A stretch of DNA of 5,520 nt from Parachlamydiaceae bacterium (GTDB lineage: Bacteria > Chlamydiota > Chlamydiia > Chlamydiales > Parachlamydiaceae), in NCBI GenBank assembly GCA_013815395.1, contig JACDGH010000187.1, positions 1 through 5,520 of the forward strand, read 5' to 3'. How positions within the stretch are numbered: position 1 is the first letter of the stretch; each line of letters opens with the position of its first letter. Positions 1 through 5,465 of this stretch are shown here, one piece after another. The notes below the pieces were generated by a model that searched no databases, was not told the origin of the DNA, and saw only the letters and a program-made list of their open reading frames with translations. A program made the position numbers and the translations under genes.

Positions 1-209
1 TATTATATGCTAGGGGGCTTAGAGTGATCTCCTGAATTAAAGGGCGCAGCAGGAGCTGACGCACTCCAAAGGCTTCGCCAAAGGCAAATGACCTAGTTCC
101 ATTTTCTGTCAGCCCTGGAAGGCGGCTCTAAATGAGCCCAGGCTAAAGGCAGCCCTGGAAGGGCAACTGCAGGCTTGGGGTCTTCGTGCTTTTGCTTAAT
201 TTTTCTACT
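1..209. other. Non-coding, GC-rich, repeat-bearing flank downstream of lpxD
   Basis: No supported gene: the plus-strand frames close early, and no start with a ribosome binding site is visible. The block is richer in G+C than the rest of the window (48-63% in 60-base steps, against clearly AT-rich DNA around the genes). It carries an 8-base direct repeat (CCAAAGGC at 66-73 and 78-85), a 13-base direct repeat (110-122 and 150-162) and small hairpins at 44-62, 124-138 and 152-164. No hairpin plus T-run is present that would serve as the intrinsic terminator of lpxD on the minus strand. It may be a fragment of a dispersed repeat, but that cannot be tested from one copy. Confidence 0.55.
110..162. 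repeat. 13-bp direct repeat, 40-bp period
   Basis: CAGCCCTGGAAGG occurs exactly at 110-122 and again at 150-162. The second copy continues into a small hairpin, GCCCT-GGA-AGGGC (152-164). Between the copies lies another hairpin, GGCTC-TAAAT-GAGCC (124-138). Two copies only, so this is not an array. Its function is unknown. Confidence 0.6.
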
Positions 210-1277
210 TTAGGAATTTTTCTTTAGGAGTTTTTCCTGCAATTCTTTGATTTGATTTTGCAGCTCTTTTATGTGATCAATATACGTCTCGATATTTCTT
301 TGAAAAACAGTATTCCGCTGATGCTTATGCAAGGGGATTGCCGGCAATCCTCCATACTTTCCTGGTTCCATAATGGACTTGGATACACCACTTCGGGCGG
401 CAATCATTACTTTATCGGAAATGCTGATGTGGCCTGCCACAGCAACTTGCCCTCCGATGACTACATAATTGCCTGTTTTGGCAGAACCAGCAATTCCTGT
501 TTGTGCAACAATGATATTATTCTGCCCTATGATGACACCATGAGCAATTTGAACCAGATTATCAATCTTTGATCCGCGCCCAATAATTGTTGCCTTAAAA
601 CGTGAGCGGTCAATAGTCGTATTTGCTCCAATTTCAACATCATCTTCAATGACTACTATACCCACCTGATTAAGCTTAGTATGGCGTCCTTGCTTATCTG
701 TTGTGAAGCCAAAGCCACATGAACCTAAGACAGCTCCAGGTTGCAAAATGACGCGATTGCCAATCTGGCAACGCTCTCTAATGATCACTTTTGGATGTAG
801 GAGGCAGTCAGAACCAATTGAAGACCCTAGGCCGACATAACAGCCTGAGCTAATTATTGTATTATCACCGACAGTAACATCTTGATCAATGACAGCATGA
901 GGTCCAACAACAACATTTTTGCCAAATTTAGCCGTTTCATGGATTACAGCTGTGGGATGAATACCAGAAAATCCCGAGATTTGATTGAGGTTGTTGCCAA
1001 GAAAAGCCTCTAAAGTGATTTGAAATGCTCTTGACGGATTTTCAGTAATAAGAAAATTTCTACCTTCCGTTATGACCACATTTTCCGCCATAAAAATTAC
1101 TCCCGCTTTAGAAGCCTGCATTGCTTTTTCATATTGCGGATTGCTGAGAAAGGAGGCATCTTCAGGTCCGGAAGATTCCAAATCGGCGACATTTGTGATG
1201 CAATATTGAGGATCGCCAATTAGAGAAGAGTCAGTAAGTTTAGATAATTCTTTAAGAGTGAATATTTTTTTTTTCAT
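210..1277 (-). CDS. lpxD: UDP-3-O-acylglucosamine N-acyltransferase (LpxD)
   Basis: Third enzyme of lipid A synthesis. It transfers an acyl chain from acyl-ACP to the 2-amino group of UDP-3-O-acyl-glucosamine in the cytoplasm. The 355 residues fit the family (E. coli 341). Residues 1-100 form the uridine-binding N-domain. From about 105 (GIHPTAVI) to 310 runs a left-handed beta-helix of hexapeptide repeats. The conserved core includes GSCGFGF (185-191), EIGANTTIDR (215-224) and QIAHG with the expected catalytic His246. A second conserved His283 (VAGHISI) lies 37 residues on, the same spacing as His239/His276 of E. coli. The C-terminal helix (about 320-352, ELQNQIKELQEKL) matches the coiled ACP-contacting tail. 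The start is chosen for MKKKIFTLKEL, although no good Shine-Dalgarno precedes it. Codons 2-5 lie in an A10 run. It is last in the bamA-ompH-lpxD cluster, 98 bp after ompH. Confidence 0.97.
   Translation of the reverse strand: MKKKIFTLKELSKLTDSSLIGDPQYCITNVADLESSGPEDASFLSNPQYEKAMQASKAGVIFMAENVVITEGRNFLITENPSRAFQITLEAFLGNNLNQISGFSGIHPTAVIHETAKFGKNVVVGPHAVIDQDVTVGDNTIISSGCYVGLGSSIGSDCLLHPKVIIRERCQIGNRVILQPGAVLGSCGFGFTTDKQGRHTKLNQVGIVVIEDDVEIGANTTIDRSRFKATIIGRGSKIDNLVQIAHGVIIGQNNIIVAQTGIAGSAKTGNYVVIGGQVAVAGHISISDKVMIAARSGVSKSIMEPGKYGGLPAIPLHKHQRNTVFQRNIETYIDHIKELQNQIKELQEKLLKKNS
1265..1274 (-). other. A10 homopolymer in codons 2-5 of lpxD
   Basis: On the coding strand the ATG is followed directly by ten A residues (ATG AAA AAA AAA ATA TTC). 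Runs of this length are prone to replication slippage and RNA polymerase slippage. A one-base change would abolish LpxD right at its start. The frame is intact as given. Confidence 0.8.
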
Positions 1278-1312
1278 AGCGATTAATGGGTTAAAGCTAG
1301 ATAAAGAAAGTC

Positions 1313-1341
1313 ATTATATACGGGCATAAACCAGATTTACA
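1313..1341 (-). promoter_or_regulatory. Possible internal promoter for lpxD
   Basis: A perfect TATAAT lies on the minus strand at 1318-1313, 35 bases before the lpxD ATG. With a 17-base spacer the -35 hexamer is TGTAAA (1341-1336), only 3/6 to TTGACA, and it lies inside the loop of the 1321-1364 inverted repeat. The match to -10 is good but AT-rich DNA yields such matches by chance. Operon read-through from upstream is the alternative. Confidence 0.3.
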
Positions 1342-1364
1342 CTAAAATCAACAATTTATGCCCG
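1321..1364. repeat. Perfect 10-bp inverted repeat between ompH and lpxD
   Basis: CGGGCATAAA (1321-1330) is matched exactly by TTTATGCCCG (1355-1364) around a 24-base spacer. The spacer holds a nested 5-bp stem (GATTT 1334-1338 with AAATC 1345-1349). In the direction of transcription (minus) the stem is followed by TATATAATGAC, not by a T-run, so it does not look like a classical intrinsic terminator. It could be an operator for a dimeric regulator, an attenuator or an mRNA-processing hairpin. Confidence 0.7.
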
Positions 1365-1375
1365 CACACTCGAAA

Positions 1376-1993
1376 TTATTTGATGGAATCTAAAAGATTA
1401 GATTCGCTTTTTGAATCTTTGCTTTCAACATCTGGAGTTTCATCTAAAATTTTTGTTACAGCAGCTGAAACATCTAATGCTGGGGAAGTCACAAAACAAC
1501 TATCTTCGTTTAAAACGATGTCGATTTGATTTTTTTTAGCAAATTCACTGGAAGCTTTTGTGATAGCATCTGTAAGCTTCTGAACAATTTTCATATTCGT
1601 TTGGCTTAATGCCTGATAGAATTGATTTTGCTGTTGGTTGAATTCTGTATTTAACGTGCGAAATTTATTTTTTAACTCAGTTTCAGCTTCGGGAGATAGA
1701 CTATCAAGATAGTCAATATCATTAAATTTGGAAGCAATTTCGTTTAAAGATTTTTCTTTTTCTAGAAGAACAGTTTCCATTTGCTTCTTCATAGCATCGA
1801 AATTAGCTTGTTCTTTTTGTCCCAGCTTCGACTTTTCGACAACTGTTTTAAAATTAACAATAGCAATTTTTAGAGGTCTATCTTGCGCAGTTGCTGGCAA
1901 AATATTAGGATTAGGTCCTGCAGCGGAACATAATAGGAATCCACACACTGTTAAAAGGGAAAGAGGCATCAATAAACGGCGTAACTTCTTCAT
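1376..1993 (-). CDS. ompH: Periplasmic OMP chaperone OmpH/Skp
   Basis: Skp-type holdase that binds unfolded outer-membrane proteins leaving the Sec channel and carries them to the BAM complex. The protein has 205 residues. Its N-terminus is a classic export signal: basic MKKLRR, then the hydrophobic LLMPLSLLTVCGFLLCSA, with likely cleavage near residue 25. The mature part opens with the family beta strand KIAIVNFKTVVEKSKLGQK (42-60). It continues in long charged and glutamine-rich helices (about 62-150), the Skp tentacles. It returns to the body with IDIVLNEDSCF (157-167) and LDVSAAVTKILDE (173-185). The C-terminal 20 residues are polar and look disordered. A GGAG lies 9 bases before the ATG, supporting this start. 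It sits between bamA and lpxD, as in Chlamydia. The symbol skp is equivalent. Confidence 0.93.
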   Translation of the reverse strand: MKKLRRLLMPLSLLTVCGFLLCSAAGPNPNILPATAQDRPLKIAIVNFKTVVEKSKLGQKEQANFDAMKKQMETVLLEKEKSLNEIASKFNDIDYLDSLSPEAETELKNKFRTLNTEFNQQQNQFYQALSQTNMKIVQKLTDAITKASSEFAKKNQIDIVLNEDSCFVTSPALDVSAAVTKILDETPDVESKDSKSESNLLDSIK

Positions 1994-2029
1994 AATTCTA
2001 TTCTCCAGTATAAGTTGATTTAATTCATT

Positions 2030-2072
2030 TATATTGGTGGAGCGTGATTTAGAGTACAGCTACACCAATATA
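2030..2072. repeat. Perfect 10-bp inverted repeat between bamA and ompH
   Basis: TATATTGGTG (2030-2039) is matched exactly by CACCAATATA (2063-2072) around a 23-base spacer. After a 1x1 mismatch, AGC/GCT (2041-2043, 2059-2061) can extend the stem. On the minus strand it is followed by AATGAATTAAATC, with no T-run, so an intrinsic terminator is unlikely. A TATAAA-like -10 (complement of 2083-2088) lies just upstream of it, which would fit an operator downstream of a promoter, but the -35 is poor. The geometry is almost the same as the 1321-1364 repeat. Confidence 0.7.
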
Positions 2073-2128
2073 TATTTTACTTTTTATATTCTTACACAAT
2101 TCTTAAATAATTTCACTTAAAACTTACC

Positions 2129-4498
2129 TTAAAATTGTCCACCAATTGTGAAAAAGAATTTCTTAACATCACCACGGCTTCTTGGATTCAGAGGGAAGCC
2201 CATTCCGAGTACAATAGGTGGTAGACTATCTAATGCGACCACCTTAACGCCAAAACCTACAGAAGTATACAATCGGCCAATTCCAAGTTCCCACACTTTC
2301 ATGGTTAAGAAACCTGAATCACAGAAGAGGAAAGCATCAAGTCTTTTAAATATTTGTCTATTGTATTCAGCACTAAGGAGCTGCATTGACATACCCCCCT
2401 TAGGGTCGCCTGTCTTTTTAAATACAGGTCCAATCTTATAGGAGCGAAAGCCTCTAATCGTATTTTCACCACCAAGGAATAGTCTTTCATCGAGTGGTAT
2501 ACGAGATCTTTTCGATTCAAAAATTGGAGTAATAAATCTTAAGTCAGCGCGAAATTTGAGTACTCCTTTAGAACCAGCTTTAATGTAATAACTATTTGTA
2601 TAACCCACGCTAAAAAAACGTTGGTCTCCACCAAAGCCGGCAATTTCCTGCTCTAGTTTTGATTTAAAGCCGCGAGTTGGGGCAGCTGGGTGGTCAGTGG
2701 AATCATAATTTATGCTAACACCAGCTGCAGAAATTAGGCCTTCATTGCGCAATTCCTTTTTTTCCTCTTTACCAGCTTTCTTAGTTTCAAGGCGCACAAA
2801 AGTGTTGCGCAAACGATAATGTAATCCTACTCTAAAAAACTGATTGATTTGATAAGCGCCGTGAATAGTTCCTCCGGTGCCTTCAATATCGTAATCTTTA
2901 GATACATAGCGATTACTTGTGCGTTCAATTTCAAAGCCCACTATCCAGGGTGTGTCGAGGAAAAAGGGCTTTGTCCATGACAAGGAATACTTGCGGCTTC
3001 TAAGGCCAATCATGGCATTGAGATGAAGATATTCACCTCCGCCGCGCAGTGCAGAATAGCCTTGCGTAAATAACTTGCTGAAGCCCTTATAATTAAAATT
3101 TCTTTCGGTAATTCTAAATTCACCAAAAAGACTTTCCACACTGCTGAAGCCAAATCCTGCACCAAAATTTCCTGTGCTAGTCTCTTCAACTTCAATATGC
3201 ACGTCGCGATAATTAGTTCCTAAGCCCCCAGGGCCTTCGGATTTAACGGCATAGACGTTAACATTCTTAAAATAGCCGATATTTCGCAGTTTTTCTTCTG
3301 TTAATTGTAGCTTAGAAATGTTAAAAATTTCGCCTGGCGCTAAAAAAGTTTCATGCAAGATAACATTGGTCTGGGTTGAGCAGTTGCCAAATACTTTAAT
3401 CAAGCCGACATAAAAGCGCTCGCCTTCTTCGATAGTGAGGTGGATAGAATAGGAGCTTTGATCGCAGTTGAGCTTGGTTTCATAGTCGACCACTGCATCG
3501 ATGTATCCGCGGCGTCCATAAAATTCGCTGATGCGTCGCACCGTGCTTCTGATAGCATCTGGGGAAAATGCCTCACCTTCTGCAAAAGTAATTCTACTTT
3601 TAATTTCTTTATCAGTGAAAAGGATATTGCCATCAAAACTGATTGTTGAAAATTTATAAATATCACCTTTATCAGCAATGATCTTGATAACAATACGATT
3701 GGCTTGTTTAGCTTCACACACTTCAATATTAACAGTGGCGTCGGCATAGCCTTCATTTTGGAGATAGCTTAAGATAGTAAATCGATCTTGCTGGACGGCT
3801 TCTTCATTATATGTGCCTTCTTCATTTACCCAGCTTAGGAAGATATTATACTTCTTAGTGACCATTGCTTCGAGCAGATCTTCTTGCTCCTTGCAAGTAA
3901 AGCCATCAAACATAATATTCTTGATTCGGCCAGCGCGTCCTTCTTTGATGCAGACTTCTACATCGACTTCATTAGCAGTATTATCAAGAACATATTTGTA
4001 ATCCAAAGAAGCTTCGAAAAATCCCTTTTTAACATAATAAGCTTTTAGCTTATGGAAGGCGGTGTTAAAGGATTGACGATCAAATATAGAGCAAGGATTA
4101 ATGCCTAGTTCCTTTTCCAGCTTTTTGGTCTCGATCTTATGGTTGCCATTCCACGTAATGCTGCGGATAGTTGGCTTTGGCCATATTTTAAGAGTAATAA
4201 ACAACTTGTCTTGATTACAAGTGAGTGTTGGTTCAACGCGATCGAACTCTATTGCTAAAGTTTTTAAGTCGTTGTCTAGATCTATCTGTGAAAAGATTTC
4301 GCCTTTTCGCGTTTTTATGCGCGAAGTGACGCTGCAGGGGTCGAAAGTTACGCCTGGCGCAATTGCAGCCATGTCAATTTCAACGCTTTCAATCACCAGG
4401 TTTTCATACTGCAATGATTGACCAGAAAGATCCCGAAAACTAACCGTGAATAGGATTAGTAGGGTATATAGCAGAGCAAAACGTGTTACATTAATCAT
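2129..4498 (-). CDS. bamA: Outer membrane protein assembly factor BamA (Omp85)
   Basis: Central subunit of the BAM complex, which folds and inserts beta-barrels into the outer membrane. From the chosen start the protein has 789 residues, normal for BamA. The signal peptide is about 1-27 (MINVTRFALLYTLLILFTVSF...SGQ). Five POTRA domains follow at roughly 31-107, 108-187, 188-278, 279-358 and 359-440. They show the usual pattern, e.g. ITWNGNHKI, IMFDGF, ISFDGNILFTDKEI with YGRRGYIDA, and IKVFGN with LRNIGYFKNV. The C-terminal barrel (about 441-789) contains the conserved IRGF (681-684) of loop 6 and ends in FFFTIGGQF, an OMP signature with terminal Phe. The start at 4498 has GAGGA (4507-4503) at proper spacing and puts the signal peptide at the N-terminus. 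An in-frame ATG at 4570 would bury it behind 24 residues. Eight cysteines lie in the POTRA region, which is unusual. First gene of the minus-strand cluster. Confidence 0.97.
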   Translation of the reverse strand: MINVTRFALLYTLLILFTVSFRDLSGQSLQYENLVIESVEIDMAAIAPGVTFDPCSVTSRIKTRKGEIFSQIDLDNDLKTLAIEFDRVEPTLTCNQDKLFITLKIWPKPTIRSITWNGNHKIETKKLEKELGINPCSIFDRQSFNTAFHKLKAYYVKKGFFEASLDYKYVLDNTANEVDVEVCIKEGRAGRIKNIMFDGFTCKEQEDLLEAMVTKKYNIFLSWVNEEGTYNEEAVQQDRFTILSYLQNEGYADATVNIEVCEAKQANRIVIKIIADKGDIYKFSTISFDGNILFTDKEIKSRITFAEGEAFSPDAIRSTVRRISEFYGRRGYIDAVVDYETKLNCDQSSYSIHLTIEEGERFYVGLIKVFGNCSTQTNVILHETFLAPGEIFNISKLQLTEEKLRNIGYFKNVNVYAVKSEGPGGLGTNYRDVHIEVEETSTGNFGAGFGFSSVESLFGEFRITERNFNYKGFSKLFTQGYSALRGGGEYLHLNAMIGLRSRKYSLSWTKPFFLDTPWIVGFEIERTSNRYVSKDYDIEGTGGTIHGAYQINQFFRVGLHYRLRNTFVRLETKKAGKEEKKELRNEGLISAAGVSINYDSTDHPAAPTRGFKSKLEQEIAGFGGDQRFFSVGYTNSYYIKAGSKGVLKFRADLRFITPIFESKRSRIPLDERLFLGGENTIRGFRSYKIGPVFKKTGDPKGGMSMQLLSAEYNRQIFKRLDAFLFCDSGFLTMKVWELGIGRLYTSVGFGVKVVALDSLPPIVLGMGFPLNPRSRGDVKKFFFTIGGQF

Positions 4499-4502
4499 AA
4501 TG

Positions 4503-4507
4503 TCCTC
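4503..4507 (-). promoter_or_regulatory. Ribosome binding site that fixes the bamA start
   Basis: Reading on the minus strand, TGAGGACATT directly precedes the ATG at 4498. The GAGGA is four bases from the start codon. No comparable site precedes the upstream in-frame ATGs at 4570 or 4528. Confidence 0.6.
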
Positions 4508-4536
4508 AATACATCTAAAAAAGAGCATGATGATAT

Positions 4537-4565
4537 GTGAAAAATGATAAAGTGAAAAGTGAAAA
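4537..4565 (-). repeat. Three TTTTCAC motifs upstream of bamA
   Basis: On the minus strand TTTTCAC occurs three times (plus-strand GTGAAAA at 4537, 4552 and 4559), two copies with an extra T. They lie 40-70 bases before the bamA start, downstream of a TATAGT -10-like hexamer (complement of 4572-4577) that lacks a convincing -35. They would sit in the 5' leader or over a promoter as repeated binding sites. Low-complexity AT-rich sequence is the simpler explanation. Confidence 0.3.
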
Positions 4566-4630
4566 ATCAAAACTATAAGATAAAAAGCACTTAAGAGCTA
4601 GAAAATTAAAAATAAGAGTGCAAAACAATG

Positions 4631-4659
4631 TTGAATTCAAACAATGTCACATTTAGCAT
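4631..4659 (+). promoter_or_regulatory. Candidate promoter of the plus-strand small gene
   Basis: TTGAAT (4631-4636) and TAGCAT (4654-4659) are separated by exactly 17 bases, each 4/6 to the sigma-70-type consensus. Transcription would begin near 4666, giving a leader of about 29 bases to the ATG at 4695. The -35 lies within the 10-bp palindrome TTGAATTCAA (4631-4640). An 8-bp direct repeat, AACAATGT (4624-4631 and 4640-4647), brackets that palindrome, so a regulator could compete here. Confidence 0.4.
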
Positions 4660-4683
4660 TCATTTAATCTGAGCAAGAGATTT

Positions 4684-4689
4684 AGGAGG
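4684..4689 (+). promoter_or_regulatory. Perfect Shine-Dalgarno AGGAGG
   Basis: AGGAGG lies five bases before the ATG at 4695 and is the strongest ribosome binding site in the window. It argues that translation of the small plus-strand gene starts at 4695 and not at the downstream ATG 4852, where GGAGG is only one base from the start codon. Confidence 0.65.
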
Positions 4690-4694
4690 TCATA

Positions 4695-5100
4695 ATGTGT
4701 TGCTTTAAAACAATAAAGGTGGATCAAGTTCAAGATCATTATCAAGCAAATTCCGTATCGCGACCCATAAAAAAGGGTTGTTTTTTTTGGTCGTTTTGTC
4801 ACATATGATCCTGATTTAACACTACGCAATAATTATTGGCTGGGTGGAGGAATGGCAATTTTAGGGACTTGCTTTGGATCTGCTATGGCCTATTTTTTAG
4901 CTGAAGCTGGGAATGATCCTGCTAATCCAGGCAGATATTTATATCCGGTATTGATAGTTGGAATTCCGGTTGAAATCATTTCAGTGGGGATGATAGGCAG
5001 AGGAGTCAAAACGATTTATGATACCTACCAGCAATCAAAAACATTGAAGCAAAGTAGTCATTTAAAGCAATACAACTCCTTAGCTATTGTGACGTCTTAA
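4695..5100 (+). CDS. Hypothetical two-helix membrane protein, apparently frameshifted in a T8 tract
   Basis: I do not recognise this family. Translation from the AGGAGG-supported ATG at 4695 gives 37 codons (MCCFKTIKVDQVQDHY...) and stops at TGA 4806-4808. The next frame is open from 4771 to TAA 5098-5100. It reads sensibly well before its first ATG at 4852 (VTYDPDLTLRNNYWLGGG). Removing one T from the T8 run at 4781-4788 joins both into 134 residues. The joined protein has a polar N-terminus with three Cys (2, 3, 29), hydrophobic segments at about 48-69 and 81-101, an 11-residue loop between them (EAGNDPANPGR), and a polar C-tail. Two close helices with short loop resemble chlamydial inclusion-membrane (Inc) proteins; that is inference only. 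If the shift is real and unrescued, this is a pseudogene. An automatic call would probably keep only 4852-5100 (82 aa). It is divergent from bamA. Confidence 0.55.
4781..4788 (+). other. T8 homopolymer at the frame junction
   Basis: Eight T residues lie inside the 4771-4805 interval where the upstream and downstream frames are both open. Seven or ten T's would place the AGGAGG-driven start in frame with the 82-codon downstream part. Sequencing error, a fixed mutation, phase variation and transcriptional slippage are all possible. Confidence 0.6.
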
Positions 5101-5425
5101 GCTTAAGAAGCTTGTCATAGTGATGTCGAAAAGGCGCTTAAAAAGAGTATTCTGGCCATCTCGGTCTAAAAAAATGAAAAATATTTTCCCGGCGATTATT
5201 TTCGATTAATCGGGTCAAATAACAAGTTCTAGTTAATCTGGTATCTAAGTTAACAAACAATGATTTTCTTGTTTTTTCTCGTTTGATTGATGGAGAAGTA
5301 GGCCGAGAATAAGCTGGTTAATCTATCTAATAAGGACGCTCTAAGCGTTTTCTAAATTTTGGGCGCGTTGACTTGTGGAAAGCAGGGGCGAGACGCCCAA
5401 TGCCGTCAAGTTAAAGTAAAAACTT
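5101..5425 (+). other. Gene-free region with several hairpins, upstream of a terminator
   Basis: No ORF beyond a few codons is convincing here; for example, the ATG at 5174 is closed after 11 codons. On the plus strand possible stems are CGATTA/TAATCG (5193-5198 with 5207-5212), TTCTCG/CGAGAA (5276-5281 with 5304-5309), ACGCT/AGCGT (5336-5340 with 5344-5348) and a 7-bp GC-rich stem (5359-5365 with 5394-5400). The stretch ends in an intrinsic terminator. It is either a long 3' untranslated region of the small gene or a separate small RNA. No strong promoter is visible; TTGATT (5283-5288) with GAGAAT 16 bases on is weak. Confidence 0.4.
5334..5400 (+). ncRNA. Possible structured RNA element with two competing stems
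   Basis: A short hairpin (5336-5348) is followed by TTGGGCG (5359-5365), which pairs with CGCCCAA (5394-5400). The same CGCCC (5394-5398) can instead close a tight hairpin with GGGCG (5386-5390) around AGA. TTGAC (5368-5372), inside the larger loop, can pair with GTCAA (5405-5409) outside it, a pseudoknot-like arrangement. A terminator follows 25 bases later. I recognise no known RNA family here (no SRP, RNase P or tmRNA signature). This is a structural hypothesis only. Confidence 0.25.
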
Positions 5426-5465
5426 ATACAAATCCCTTTAAAAAAAAGGGATTTGTATTTTTTTT
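5426..5465 (+). terminator. Strong intrinsic terminator (plus strand)
   Basis: A 14-bp perfect stem (5426-5439 with 5445-5458, containing AAATCCCTTT/AAAGGGATTT) has a 5-A loop. The T-run 5458-5465 closes it, its first T pairing in the stem. On the minus strand the stem is followed only by a weaker T5, so plus-strand termination is favoured. It would end transcripts from the 4695 gene or from an RNA encoded in 5101-5425. Confidence 0.88.

Noticed and set aside
93..209. 37 sense codons in frame after the lpxD stop (possible read-through tail)
   Set aside because: Chance open frames of this length are common in GC-rich DNA. LpxD already has its normal length and C-terminal helix, and no read-through signal is evident.
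1321..1364. Intrinsic terminator between ompH and lpxD
   Set aside because: The stem is good but no T-run follows on the minus strand. The same holds for 2030-2072.
1916..1945. Lipoprotein signal in OmpH (Cys within FLLCSAAG)
   Set aside because: The residue before the Cys is Leu, not Gly/Ala/Ser, so it is not a valid lipobox. An ordinary signal peptidase I site fits better.
252..4421. Several 60-118 codon open frames on either strand inside lpxD, ompH and bamA
   Set aside because: They lie within genes of clear identity, in other frames or antisense, with no recognisable protein features.
4499..4570. Upstream in-frame ATG extending BamA by 24 residues (to 813)
   Set aside because: No ribosome binding site there. 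The extension would put residues before an otherwise perfect signal peptide, while the ATG at 4498 has GAGGA at good spacing.
4769..4775. A_AAA_AAG, a classical -1 slippery heptamer, correctly phased with the ATG at 4695
   Set aside because: A -1 shift leads into the third frame, which ends at a TAA (4817-4819). The long downstream part needs +1 (or -2), so this site alone cannot explain the joined protein.
5101..5465. tmRNA, SRP RNA, RNase P RNA or tRNA in the structured region
   Set aside because: None of the conserved sequence signatures or a CCA-ending acceptor stem is present. No CRISPR-like regular repeats were found anywhere in the window either.
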